Assembly: GCF_007678255.1 (NCBI RefSeq)
Contig: NZ_VEED01000007.1
Span: 124,001-188,000, forward strand
Length of the DNA stretch: 64,000 nucleotides
DNA from: Bacillus sp. X1(2014)
GTDB lineage: Bacteria > Bacillota > Bacilli > Bacillales_B > DSM-18226
Direction: 5' to 3'
In this document: positions 36,748-46,049 of the stretch, one piece after another
How positions within the stretch are numbered: the first letter of the stretch is position 1
Layout: every line of letters begins with the position of its first letter
The notes under the pieces: generated by a model
Told to the model about the DNA's origin: nothing
The model's database searches: none
What the model saw: only the letters and a program-made list of their open reading frames with translations
Program-made: the position numbers and the translations under genes

Positions 36748-39700
36748 TTAATTAAAACTTTTTTTCAATTCTTCTAATGTTAGTTTTTCCGTTTTCTCAA
36801 CCGGCTTAATAGATGTTGGGAAATATGGATTGACCGTCATAAAGTTCTTCTCGACATAGTTGAAATCTACAATATCAACGGTTCCATCTTTATTTAAATC
36901 TGCTTTTAATTTATCACCTGTATCTCCAGCACTATTTGCAACCAGCTTTGCGTCATAAATATCAATTACATTATCTCCGTTAACATCTCCAGCTGCTGCT
37001 GTATCCGTATATAAGCTATAGTAAATACCTTGCACTTTTCCATCAATGGTTCTACTTAATTGTAACTTTTTGTTGTATTGGTAATGTCCTGGAATATTAA
37101 CCACCAATGTATATTCATCTGCAACTGCAGGAATATCCGTGATCGTCATATATCCATTTTCTGAAATAGTAGCATTATATTTTTTACCTTTTTTATCAAC
37201 AAGATAAGCTTTTACACCAATCTTCGAATAGTCTAGATCATAATTTTCGAAGTTTACAGCTTCACCATGGTAGTAACCCTCTAACATGGAGTGTTGAGAG
37301 GTGAATTTAAACCGATCTGCAAAGGTTGGTAAAGTAAACTTGCTACCAGAACGTGTTTGATATGATGATTCTTGATACCTGAATTCACTTTCTACGGAGT
37401 AATTATGATCATCAATCACTTTTAAATTAATATCTAATAAATTAATTTCACCATCAATTGAAACTGGTAATTTCGTTTTTTGGTCAGAAATATCTACAGA
37501 AAACGTTGTAATATCAGACCAAATATCTTTTGTTATTTCGGGCTTAGCGACGCGAATATTCCAATTATTCTTCTTTGCCAAATTCTCTAATTGTTGTGAT
37601 GGTTTAACGTCTACAACCTTATAGAAATTCGGAATATCGATCGTAACATTCGCGCTTGTTAAATCCTTAGCGTTATGAACTGCAAATGTATTGACAAACT
37701 CTGATCCAAGACTAACTCCCATTGTTTCCGGTTTTAACGTTGCATATTTGGTACCTTTATTAATAATCGTAAAGTCTGGGAAATTTGGGTTTCCTGCAGT
37801 CGCATAATCATACGTGTACATTGCGATATTCGTTGGATAGTTCGCAAATTCTTCAGGTAAAACACCGAATTTAAAATCGCCATCTTCGGTAGGAAAAAAT
37901 TGTGCTGTTGGCCAATAAGAATCTTGATAAGCATATACAGTATTCATTTCTTGAGTAAGATCATGACCTCTACTCTTCAAATAATCAATCGTATCATCAT
38001 GAATTTTTCCGTGAACCCAGTATGCTGTATAATCTTGTCCATCATAATTCTCAGTGGTTAAATCTGCATTCGAAATTTCATGAATGCCATATTTCTTATC
38101 AAATGCTACAGTTGGAGCTGTATTATCGATCACCATGTCATTATCAATTTTATAAGTTTTACCATCTATCCCTGTACCAATATATGAAACAATGTACTTC
38201 CCTTCTTTAAGTGATTCATATTCGAGTGATAAAGGTTTATTGGGATCACCGGTAAAATATTTTACCTCGCCTGAGAATCCGAAAAATATCATGTATTCAG
38301 TATCAACGGCAGCTTCCTCTAAATTAAAGGTGCCATAGAAACCAATTGGTTTCCCATTTAAGTCACTAACAACAACATCAATCGTTTTCATTCCGCTATT
38401 TAACTTGAAACTAACTGGTGTAAACGGCTCGATATACGGATGAAAATTACTAAGGTCATTCGTTATGGCATGTTTATAAAATGTTAGTTTTTCGAAACCT
38501 GGTTTAGAATAGCGCACATGGAATGGAATTTGATATTCTGACGTTTTCGACTCATTTTCAATGTAGATATATCCCTCATATATACCAAATTCTGCATCTG
38601 CTGGAATCGTGATTTCTGCATTAATAGACTTACTTTCATTCCCACCCACTTCAATTGAAGACGGTAATTGAAGCGTCACACCGCTTTTACCTGCATCCTT
38701 TGATACTCCTTCGATTGTTAAAAAATCTACTCTTGTATGATAGGTTTCTTTTTCACTGCTTAAATTTTTAATTTGAATCTCCGTTGTTCTATTTTGAATT
38801 TCGCTTGATTGTGCCATACTCCCAAATGGAAGCGACCCAGAAATATCATCGATTTGTTTTTTAATTCCTTCTTCATCCAAAGTAATTGTTTTATTTTGAA
38901 CTTCCAATAGAGTTGTATTGTGGACTGCCTCATAAGCATCCACACGGCCTGCTCCAACTTCATTCACATTGTAGGTACGCCCTTTTAATGGATCTGCCGT
39001 ATTCATTAGAGCCGCTTTTACATCAGCTACTGTATAATCTGGATGTGATTGTAATAGTAAGGCTGCCACTCCAGCTACATGCGGTGTCGCCATTGATGTA
39101 CCACTTAAACTTGCATATGCGCTAGAATAGTCGATACCCTCTTTTGGACTATTAATATATTCTGGAACGGTAGAAAATGTAGACACCCCAGGTGCTACTA
39201 CATCTGGCTTTATATCAAAGTTATTATTTACTGGTCCACGTGAGCTAAAATCGGCTAATATATCACCAGAATTCATATTTGAATGTAAATCTGATAGTTT
39301 AAGTTTAGTAGTAGGATCTGTTTTTAATTTATCTTGTAATTTTTCTCCATCACCTTTTAACATTTTAAAGGTTGGGGCATATCCATAATTTTCACCCAAG
39401 AAAAATGGAATTTCTCCATCTTCATTATTGTAGATCAATACAGCTGCAGCACCCTTTTCGTGAGCACGTCGAATTTTTTCATCAAAAGATATAGTCCCAC
39501 GAGAAATTAATGCCACTTTCCCATTAACTTCTTTGTCTGAATAATCCTCTTCCGTACCAATTCCTACTTCAACCACTTCAAACTCTTTGTCCATTACTTT
39601 CAAATAATCCTTACCAAATCCATAACCCATTAAAGTATTTTGAACGGAAATATCTCCTAAACTTGCTTTTACAGTCGGAATATCTGTCGGCACATCACTT

Positions 39701-40881
39701 GCACCAACAGTTATGGCAAGTGGTGAGGTGCCTGGTGATCCAAGCGTTCCAGGATTTGGCCCGGCATTTCCGCCAGCAACAACTGGTACAACACCTTGTA
39801 ATGCCGCATTGTTAATGGCCACAGATGTTGCGTTTAAGGAATTATTACTACTATTACCTAATGATAGATTAATCACATCCATACCATCTTCAATCGCTCT
39901 TTCTATTCCTGCGATCACCCACGAATCTAATCCTGATCCATAGTGACCTAAAACTCGATAGGCATGCAATTCAACATTTGGAGCTACACCTGTCATGGCA
40001 TATTCAACATCATTTTTAGGGTTAGATGCGATTGTTCCAGCAACATGCGTTCCGTGCTCTGTTACAAATGGAAGACCATCTATAAACTCGGGTTCACCTG
40101 ATGCCAATTGATCTGCAGGCGTTGATTCCATTGGATCAGCATCGTCATCAACGAAATCATAGCCACCTTTATAGACATCTTTTAAATCAGGGTGATGATA
40201 GTCAATCCCTGTATCAATAACACCAACTTTAATTCCTTGTCCTTTTAAACCCTCACTATGTAAGCGGTCAACACCTAAATGTGGAAGCGCTGGCGGAACT
40301 ATTTTTTCAGTCGCCGTTTCTTTTGCAGAAAGCTCATTGATTGGCAGTGTTACTTCATTGTCCTTCCAAATCCTTTTCACTACCCCCGTCTCAAGAAGCG
40401 TATGAATTTGATTGGTTGGAACGGTCATGGACATTCCGTTAAATACATGTTTATAAGTTTGTTTAATTTCGAATTGATTGCTTTCTTTTTTTGATTTTTG
40501 AGTTGGTGTCTCCTTTTTAAATAGATCATTCAATCGTTGTTTAAAATACTCCTGTTCCTCTCGAATTTTCTGTTTTTTATCGTTATGTGACCCTTTTGAT
40601 TTCAAATGGGTCTCTTCGACTGGTGATGTTTGAAGCTCAACAATGACATTTGCTGTTTTATTTTTCAAAGATAATAAACTTGGATCAATAATAAAGCCTT
40701 CTTGTGGAGTTAATCGCTTTATAGACTGTTTTTGTTCTTCCGTAAGTCCTTTTAAGATCGATTCAGCAGAATTGGAAATTGCATAAGTTTTGTGCTGAGG
40801 CATTAAATAGGATGTAAGTAGGCTGGAGGCTATTACACCTGACACCATAACATTTAGGAATTGCTTCTTCCGAAGTTTCAT
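36748..40881 (-). CDS. large secreted subtilisin-like protease with PA domain and dockerin-like C-terminus
   Basis: A 1377-residue S8 protease. Order: Sec signal peptide (residues 1-35, basic then hydrophobic), I9-type propeptide (about 75-180), catalytic domain with Asp223 (VIDTGIDYHHPD), His277 (EHGTHVAGT) and Ser596 (LSGTSMATPHVAG), and a PA insert (about 445-515) between His and Ser. These are followed by Fn3-like beta-rich regions. Around residues 1295-1350 are two Ca-binding repeats (GDVNGDNVIDIYDAKLV and ADLNKDGTVDIVDFNYV), the pattern of a type I dockerin. No LPxTG anchor is present. The triad is intact, so it should be an active extracellular endopeptidase resembling Vpr/lactocepin enzymes. 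The RBS is GAAGGAGCG. It is divergent from an HTH-TPR regulator. Confidence 0.93.
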   Translation of the reverse strand: MKLRKKQFLNVMVSGVIASSLLTSYLMPQHKTYAISNSAESILKGLTEEQKQSIKRLTPQEGFIIDPSLLSLKNKTANVIVELQTSPVEETHLKSKGSHNDKKQKIREEQEYFKQRLNDLFKKETPTQKSKKESNQFEIKQTYKHVFNGMSMTVPTNQIHTLLETGVVKRIWKDNEVTLPINELSAKETATEKIVPPALPHLGVDRLHSEGLKGQGIKVGVIDTGIDYHHPDLKDVYKGGYDFVDDDADPMESTPADQLASGEPEFIDGLPFVTEHGTHVAGTIASNPKNDVEYAMTGVAPNVELHAYRVLGHYGSGLDSWVIAGIERAIEDGMDVINLSLGNSSNNSLNATSVAINNAALQGVVPVVAGGNAGPNPGTLGSPGTSPLAITVGASDVPTDIPTVKASLGDISVQNTLMGYGFGKDYLKVMDKEFEVVEVGIGTEEDYSDKEVNGKVALISRGTISFDEKIRRAHEKGAAAVLIYNNEDGEIPFFLGENYGYAPTFKMLKGDGEKLQDKLKTDPTTKLKLSDLHSNMNSGDILADFSSRGPVNNNFDIKPDVVAPGVSTFSTVPEYINSPKEGIDYSSAYASLSGTSMATPHVAGVAALLLQSHPDYTVADVKAALMNTADPLKGRTYNVNEVGAGRVDAYEAVHNTTLLEVQNKTITLDEEGIKKQIDDISGSLPFGSMAQSSEIQNRTTEIQIKNLSSEKETYHTRVDFLTIEGVSKDAGKSGVTLQLPSSIEVGGNESKSINAEITIPADAEFGIYEGYIYIENESKTSEYQIPFHVRYSKPGFEKLTFYKHAITNDLSNFHPYIEPFTPVSFKLNSGMKTIDVVVSDLNGKPIGFYGTFNLEEAAVDTEYMIFFGFSGEVKYFTGDPNKPLSLEYESLKEGKYIVSYIGTGIDGKTYKIDNDMVIDNTAPTVAFDKKYGIHEISNADLTTENYDGQDYTAYWVHGKIHDDTIDYLKSRGHDLTQEMNTVYAYQDSYWPTAQFFPTEDGDFKFGVLPEEFANYPTNIAMYTYDYATAGNPNFPDFTIINKGTKYATLKPETMGVSLGSEFVNTFAVHNAKDLTSANVTIDIPNFYKVVDVKPSQQLENLAKKNNWNIRVAKPEITKDIWSDITTFSVDISDQKTKLPVSIDGEINLLDINLKVIDDHNYSVESEFRYQESSYQTRSGSKFTLPTFADRFKFTSQHSMLEGYYHGEAVNFENYDLDYSKIGVKAYLVDKKGKKYNATISENGYMTITDIPAVADEYTLVVNIPGHYQYNKKLQLSRTIDGKVQGIYYSLYTDTAAAGDVNGDNVIDIYDAKLVANSAGDTGDKLKADLNKDGTVDIVDFNYVEKNFMTVNPYFPTSIKPVEKTEKLTLEELKKSFN

Positions 40882-40939
40882 AAATCAACGCTCCTTCAAT
40901 CAATTTGATTTCCGCTGCAAATTTAAACCCTATTACTTT

Positions 40940-40999
40940 TTAAAAATAACAATCTAGCAGGTTTAACCTAATAAAATGGTTACATATGCCTATGAGCAT
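40940..40999 (-). CDS. possible 19-residue peptide before the protease gene
   Basis: GGGAGG lies six bases before an ATG at 40999, giving MLIGICNHFIRLNLLDCYF. The peptide ends 59 bases before the protease start on the same strand. The RBS is as good as those of real genes here. The peptide is hydrophobic and has two Cys, without a typical signal sequence. It may be a leader peptide, a signalling peptide, or chance. Confidence 0.25.
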   Translation of the reverse strand: MLIGICNHFIRLNLLDCYF

Positions 41000-41037
41000 C
41001 GCTTTCCTCCCTAAAGAAAGATAGTGTAAAATAAGAG

Positions 41038-41069
41038 TATGAATAATTAGACAACTCTATTAATTCATA
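41038..41069. promoter_or_regulatory. 32-bp dyad between protease and regulator, candidate operator
   Basis: TATGAATAATTAG and CTATTAATTCATA form 13-base arms with two mismatches around ACAACT. The outer TATGAA...TTCATA is reminiscent of PlcR-type boxes. It lies in the 455-base divergent region, which otherwise holds no gene apart from the possible 19-residue peptide. Confidence 0.5.
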
Positions 41070-41336
41070 TTGTACTTGAGCTTTTATCGTCGGTAAATTG
41101 GGGGAATTGTTCCACGAGTTTTCCTCATTCGACTAAAAGATTTGACGAAACCCTTGTAGAATATTGTCAAGCATTGAAGAATCGAACGATTTTTTATAAA
41201 ATATAAACGGAAAATATTACTAAAAAATGACAATTTTTAAATTGTTTAGAAAAAATCATTTTTGTACTTGGGGGAATCTTGGTTTTCCAATGCTCAAAAC
41301 TATCAAAATATATTTTTTCTAAAGGAGAATTTCGAC

Positions 41337-42557
41337 ATGTACGAGGGGAAAATCATAAAGTTTTATCGGGAAAAATACCAAATGACTCAAGAGCAATTAG
41401 GAAAAGGGATTTGTTCTGGAACACATATTAGTAAAATAGAGCGTTTACATACTGAATATGCACCTGAAATTATCACTCTTCTATCAGAGCGACTAGAAAT
41501 TACTATCGAAGATGAAATAATTAAACTTAAAAATATAAAAAAGCGATTAAATCATTGGCATAATGTGATTGTCATGCAATTATTTGAAGAAATGGATCTT
41601 ATTAATCATGAACTTGAGCAAGAAGATTTAATTCAAATCTCCGATTATATTAATTTATATAAGTTACTTCGGGTTAGGTTTTTACTTATGCATAATTTGA
41701 CCGAGAAAGCATCAGACATCATCGCTGAAATCCGAATGAAAGAACATAAATTATCATCCTACGAAGCTAATTTGTTCAAACACGTTTTAGGAGTTTACTA
41801 TATAGCGAAACATGAAAATCTCAAGGCAATTCAAGCATTAAAATCAATAAATGATACAGATTATAATAACAAGGAATATACCTATCATTTAGCAGTCGCG
41901 TATCATTCTATTGAATCACCCGTTATGGCTTATTTTTTCGCAGATAAATCACGCCAATTTTTTAAAGAAATTAATAACTATCTTAGAGTGATCGATGCAG
42001 AAATGCTGATGGCGATTCAAGTAAAAGATGATGGAGATTTTAAAGAGACCATTCAGAGGTTTGAAAGCTTAATCAAAAGCTGTGACCTATGTCAATCACC
42101 TGCTCGAAAAGCAAAGGTATTACACAACTTAGCTTTTGAATACTTTAGAAGAAAAAATTATGAACAAGCCAATAAATACTATAAAGGCTCAATGAGTCTT
42201 AAAGATAATGAATCAAGTCCATACTTACTTTCTTTAGAAGGTTATATAAACAGTGCATATTATGGAAGTTTACTTCCAAAGGATGAATTATTACAACTGG
42301 CCAATGAAGGACTAGAAAAATCTCTTAATAAAAATGAACAATTATACATAAACTTATTTACCTTACTTCGTTATTTAATTCAAGATAAAGAACAGGAATA
42401 CCATCAATACTTGTCCGAACATTCATTACCTTTGTTTGAAAAATTTGGCTTTGTTTATTTAATTAAACGTTCAAAAAAAGAGTTGTTTAATTATTATTTT
42501 AAACAGAAAAAAACTGGTAAAGCATTAAAAATGGCCAATGTATTGATAAATCATTAA
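41337..42557 (+). CDS. HTH-TPR transcriptional regulator, RRNPP-like (PlcR/NprR type)
   Basis: About 406 residues. The N-terminal Xre-type HTH (IIKFYREKYQMTQEQLGKGICSGTHISKIER) is followed by tetratricopeptide-like helices through to the end (for example KAKVLHNLAFEYFRRKNYEQANKYYKGSM). This is the architecture of peptide-sensing RRNPP regulators. The ATG at 41337 has AAAGGAG seven to eight bases upstream; the frame extends upstream to 41262 without RBS. It is divergent from the subtilase, like other regulators of secreted proteases. No obvious export-signal pheromone gene follows it. Confidence 0.85.
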   Translation: MYEGKIIKFYREKYQMTQEQLGKGICSGTHISKIERLHTEYAPEIITLLSERLEITIEDEIIKLKNIKKRLNHWHNVIVMQLFEEMDLINHELEQEDLIQISDYINLYKLLRVRFLLMHNLTEKASDIIAEIRMKEHKLSSYEANLFKHVLGVYYIAKHENLKAIQALKSINDTDYNNKEYTYHLAVAYHSIESPVMAYFFADKSRQFFKEINNYLRVIDAEMLMAIQVKDDGDFKETIQRFESLIKSCDLCQSPARKAKVLHNLAFEYFRRKNYEQANKYYKGSMSLKDNESSPYLLSLEGYINSAYYGSLLPKDELLQLANEGLEKSLNKNEQLYINLFTLLRYLIQDKEQEYHQYLSEHSLPLFEKFGFVYLIKRSKKELFNYYFKQKKTGKALKMANVLINH

Positions 42558-42566
42558 ATGGAAAAG

Positions 42567-42597
42567 GCATGCCACTTTCAGTGACATGCTTTATTTA
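42567..42597 (+). terminator. terminator of the HTH-TPR regulator
   Basis: GCATG-CCACT pairs with AGTGA-CATGC around TTC and is followed by TTTATTT. Confidence 0.75.
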
Positions 42598-42622
42598 AGT
42601 GAAAGAAATAATACCCCTAACA

Positions 42623-43399
42623 TCAAAATTTCCCGTGACGGCCTTGCCCTGAAACAAAACGAGTAGCCCCCTGCTGTGTCTCACCGCTATTCACCACATT
42701 AAGCCCCAACAAAAACTCCAGCTCCATGCCTTTGTTAAAATCAAGGTCAAACCCGCGATAGACTGCTTCCCGATCATTTCTCATACAGAGCTGCGGAAAA
42801 TCGGCTATTTGAGCAGCTAATTGCTGAGCTTCTTCAATAGCAGTCCCAGACTTCACTACCCGATTGGCCAGACCGATTTCCAATGCTTCATCTGCTCCCA
42901 CCGGCCGGCCTGTTAAAATCAAGTCTAATGCTCGACTCATGCCAATCAAGCGTGGTAAGCGCTGAGTTCCTCCATCGATGAGAGGAACTCCAAACCGACG
43001 GCAAAAAACTCCGAATACCGCATCCTGTTCGACAACGCGAAGGTCACACCAAATCGCCAATTCTAGACCCCCTGCAACTGCATAGCCTTGAACAGCAGCA
43101 ATAACTGGCTTGGACAAATGCATGCGGCTTGGACCCATAGGACCGTTCTGAGACATGTCGCTATCCAATCGGTTGGATTCCCCTTTATCCAGATTCGCAG
43201 CCCGCTTTAAATCTGCACCTGCACAAAATGTTCCCCCTGATCCACAAAGAACTGCAACATGCAGCTGGTCATCTGCTTCAAAAACACTAAAGGCATCTGC
43301 AAGTTGGTCTGCGGTTTCCCGATCAACTGCATTCCTCACTTCTGGCCTGTTGATCATGATCGTACATACTTTACCTTTTCTTTCTACTGAAACTCCCAT
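42623..43399 (-). CDS. enoyl-CoA hydratase/isomerase (crotonase) family protein
   Basis: About 258 residues. The crotonase fold shows GTFCAGADLK and the oxyanion-hole region AAVQGYAVAGGLELAIWCDLRV. The second catalytic region reads FGVPLIDGGTQRLPRLIG, where the usual Glu pair is partly replaced, so hydratase activity is not assured. The ATG at 43399 follows AAAGGGGAGAC; an upstream in-frame start lies before the RBS. It lies downstream of the PHA cluster behind the phaC terminator, so it is probably expressed separately. Confidence 0.85.
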   Translation of the reverse strand: MGVSVERKGKVCTIMINRPEVRNAVDRETADQLADAFSVFEADDQLHVAVLCGSGGTFCAGADLKRAANLDKGESNRLDSDMSQNGPMGPSRMHLSKPVIAAVQGYAVAGGLELAIWCDLRVVEQDAVFGVFCRRFGVPLIDGGTQRLPRLIGMSRALDLILTGRPVGADEALEIGLANRVVKSGTAIEEAQQLAAQIADFPQLCMRNDREAVYRGFDLDFNKGMELEFLLGLNVVNSGETQQGATRFVSGQGRHGKF

Positions 43400-43507
43400 A
43401 TTGTCTCCCCTTTCGGTTAAGTTTATTTTCTTCAATAGATTACATTGGAAAGAATATATGTATTTTATCCTCGCTAGATACTAAATCCATCATCGGTTTA
43501 CTTTAAA

Positions 43508-43556
43508 TGCAGCCAAAAAAAGATAAGCGGGAAGGATATGAATCCTTCCCACTAAA
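43508..43556 (-). terminator. terminator after phaC
   Basis: GTGGGAAGGAT pairs with ATCCTTCCCGC around a four-base loop (43527-43552). A T-rich run follows on the minus strand. Confidence 0.85.
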
Positions 43557-43571
43557 TCTTGTAAATAAAAA

Positions 43572-44645
43572 TTATATAAGTACTTCTTGAATTTCCTGTG
43601 ATCGAGCCGAAAGCCACTTATCCCAAATTTCAGCGAACACCCCGTTCAAGACTAGTGAAACATGTCCGCCTTCATACACGTCATACGTTTTATCCATACT
43701 TGAAACAAGGTCCATCACCGGACGACTTTGCTGCTCTAATATAAGTGTGTCACGTGAGCAAGAGAAGACAAAAAGTGGGCAGGTTATATTCTTTAAATCC
43801 ACCTTTCTGCCGCCAATTACCAATTCTCCCTTTAAAAGTTTGTTGTTCTTATAGAGATCATTGAACATTTGTTTGAATGCAGCACCGGCGAACGAAGCAG
43901 AGTCCTTCGTCCACTTATCCATACGGCGCCACTTTTCTACATATTTCTCATCATACGCCCGGGTGAAAAGATTAATTTTTGGACTAACATCACTCGGTGA
44001 TAGCATCCTAAACATCAAATACAGAATTTCTGAAGGAATGGTCTCAAGGGCATCGGCAAAACGATCAACACTTAACTGCCCTTTTTGTAGTCCTTCCAAG
44101 ATTTTATCAGGAAGGACGCCGATACTAAAATCGATTGGAACGGCTGCAAGTGATAAATTCTTAATTGGCAGTTCGGTTATGGAAGCCAGAATGGCTGCAA
44201 TCGTACCACCTAGGCAATAACCAGCAAGCGATATTTCTTTTGCACCTGAATGTCTTAACGCTCGTTTTAGGGCGTTCTCCAAATAATCAATGATATAATT
44301 ATCAAGTGTGATATCAGAATCCTCTAGGCCAGGGGACCCCCAGTCCAATAGGTAGACATCATAGCCGCGCTCGGTAAGCCCGCCAACAACGCTGCTCCCT
44401 TCACCGATGTCCAGAATGTACACCTTATTTAACAGGGAGTAGACTAGAAATACCGGAATGGTATGTCTTTTTTCTTTGGCAGGATGATACCATAAAGTCG
44501 CTTTATTTTTCTTCCAGACAGCCTGTCTCGGTGTAGGCACGATATCTGGCTTTGAACCAGTTATAATTTTATTAAGCTGGTTCCACCGTTTCAATTCTTT
44601 TTCTAAGTTAAAGCTCGGAATAAGGTTTGTTCCTAATGCGTTCAT
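43572..44645 (-). CDS. phaC: poly(3-hydroxyalkanoate) synthase, class IV PhaC subunit
   Basis: The polymerase subunit, about 357 residues, which joins hydroxyacyl-CoA units into polyester granules. The lipase-like box GYCLGG contains the catalytic Cys. The Asp (CSRDTLI) and His (GGHVSLVL) of the triad follow. The short length and neighbouring phaR define class IV, found in Bacillus. The start is probably the ATG at 44645, five bases after GGTGA, rather than the GTG at 44654. Granule-associated. Confidence 0.94.
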   Translation of the reverse strand: MNALGTNLIPSFNLEKELKRWNQLNKIITGSKPDIVPTPRQAVWKKNKATLWYHPAKEKRHTIPVFLVYSLLNKVYILDIGEGSSVVGGLTERGYDVYLLDWGSPGLEDSDITLDNYIIDYLENALKRALRHSGAKEISLAGYCLGGTIAAILASITELPIKNLSLAAVPIDFSIGVLPDKILEGLQKGQLSVDRFADALETIPSEILYLMFRMLSPSDVSPKINLFTRAYDEKYVEKWRRMDKWTKDSASFAGAAFKQMFNDLYKNNKLLKGELVIGGRKVDLKNITCPLFVFSCSRDTLILEQQSRPVMDLVSSMDKTYDVYEGGHVSLVLNGVFAEIWDKWLSARSQEIQEVLI

Positions 44646-44668
44646 TATGGTCACCGCTCTCTTTCATG

Positions 44669-45217
44669 TTATTTATTAATACCGGTGAGCATCAGTTCTT
44701 TATTCTGCTTTTTTTCCGGTTCTTTTTTCTGCTTCTCTCGACGAATTTCAATGAGACCTTTCTCTACTTCTTTTCGCAAATCCTGAAGGTCAGTATTCAT
44801 TTTTTGCCTTTCCGCCACCTCTTGGGCCATTTGTTGAAATTCATTCTTCATTTGCATCACAATGTTTAATATCTCCTTGAACATTCCTTCATTTTCTTTC
44901 ACAATGGAGCTGACACTATCTTGTAATTTCCAAATTTGTTCTTCTAAAATATCAATTTTCTCGTCTGTCTGAATAGATAGCTTTGCTGCATTAGCTACAT
45001 CTTTCTTTGTCGGGATATTCATAATAGAAGCAAAAAGTTCTTGGTTCTTTCTAAGTCGTTCTAGGTAAAATGAATAAGTGTTGATTCCTAGGCTTGCTGT
45101 GCTTACAAATTCTTTTTTGTCTGTTAAGTTATATAAAAGGCCAGTTAATTGTTTGTCCCACATTTCACTCAATTGGTTTAATCCAACAAATGGATCATAG
45201 ATTTTTTCCTTTGACAT
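44669..45217 (-). CDS. phaR: PHA synthase subunit PhaR
   Basis: The 182-residue partner of class IV PhaC, needed for polymerase activity. It begins KIYDPFVGLNQLSEMWDKQLTGLLYNLTD and has a long charged helical C-terminal half (coiled coil, Lys/Glu-rich end). AAGGAGAGCAACAGC precedes the ATG. It lies 23 bases before phaC, so the two are cotranscribed. Confidence 0.93.
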   Translation of the reverse strand: MSKEKIYDPFVGLNQLSEMWDKQLTGLLYNLTDKKEFVSTASLGINTYSFYLERLRKNQELFASIMNIPTKKDVANAAKLSIQTDEKIDILEEQIWKLQDSVSSIVKENEGMFKEILNIVMQMKNEFQQMAQEVAERQKMNTDLQDLRKEVEKGLIEIRREKQKKEPEKKQNKELMLTGINK

Positions 45218-45235
45218 GCTGTTGCTCTCCTTAAA

Positions 45236-45949
45236 TTAAGAATTTGTTGAAGGATCTTCGGTTTTTTCCATATATTTATTTAGCGGGAAAATCAGTTCTT
45301 TGAATTGTGTTGTAAACAGATTGACAAATCCTTTTTGATATCTAAAGAACGAATTCCCAACTTGCTTAATAGTATTGATATATTGTAATCTTCCTTTTTT
45401 CCTAATCTCCATATATTGCTCCATCATTTCTACATATTTCTCTGTCACTTGGCTATTTGCAATAGTTTGACATGGAGTACTTAAGAGAGACAATACTGTC
45501 TTTTGAATCTGATCCATTTGCGCATTTATTTCCTCATAAGACCGAACTGGAAAGAAATGCTGCAAGGTGGTGGTGGACATTAAAAATTCATCTCGTGCAG
45601 TCTTTTCCCACTCGGTAAACTCCTTCGTAAAATGCTCTGCTATTACTTTTTTATTCCCTTGGTTCCGTTGTACACTTTCTGAGAATCGTCTCACCTCTTT
45701 TAAGAAGACCTCGTCGCGATATTTAGAACGTTTTGCCCATTCGTCTAATTCATGAAATGCTAATCTACAGAGCAGGTCAAGGCTAGAATGCGATGCTTCA
45801 TCGTCATTATCTGCTGTGAACTCTTCGTCCCGTTTTTCCTCTCGTAATGGTTTATCTACTGTTTCTACTGTTTCGTCCACTTCTTCTTTTTTCTTTCGAC
45901 CTATTGTTTCTTTCAATGATTCTTGTAGATTATCTTTTTTGGCAGCCAT
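45236..45949 (-). CDS. phasin-like / PHA-associated helical protein
   Basis: About 237 residues, acidic and helical after a Lys/Glu-rich N-terminal stretch (GRKKKEEVDETVETVDKPL). It has no membrane segment or enzymatic motif. It lies 18 bases before phaR, in the place where Bacillus PHA clusters carry phaP/phaQ. A granule-surface or PHA-regulatory role is thus likely, although I recognise no phasin signature. The ATG at 45949 is preferred, with AAGGATG upstream; an in-frame ATG at 46015 has no RBS. Confidence 0.65.
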   Translation of the reverse strand: MAAKKDNLQESLKETIGRKKKEEVDETVETVDKPLREEKRDEEFTADNDDEASHSSLDLLCRLAFHELDEWAKRSKYRDEVFLKEVRRFSESVQRNQGNKKVIAEHFTKEFTEWEKTARDEFLMSTTTLQHFFPVRSYEEINAQMDQIQKTVLSLLSTPCQTIANSQVTEKYVEMMEQYMEIRKKGRLQYINTIKQVGNSFFRYQKGFVNLFTTQFKELIFPLNKYMEKTEDPSTNS

Positions 45950-46049
45950 ACTGCGCACATCCTTTTTAATAAATAGTGAAGATTTTTGGTATAGTCTGAA
46001 ATCCAGGTTATTCATTAGTTTAAGAAAAAATATAAATTAAAAGTTGCAA

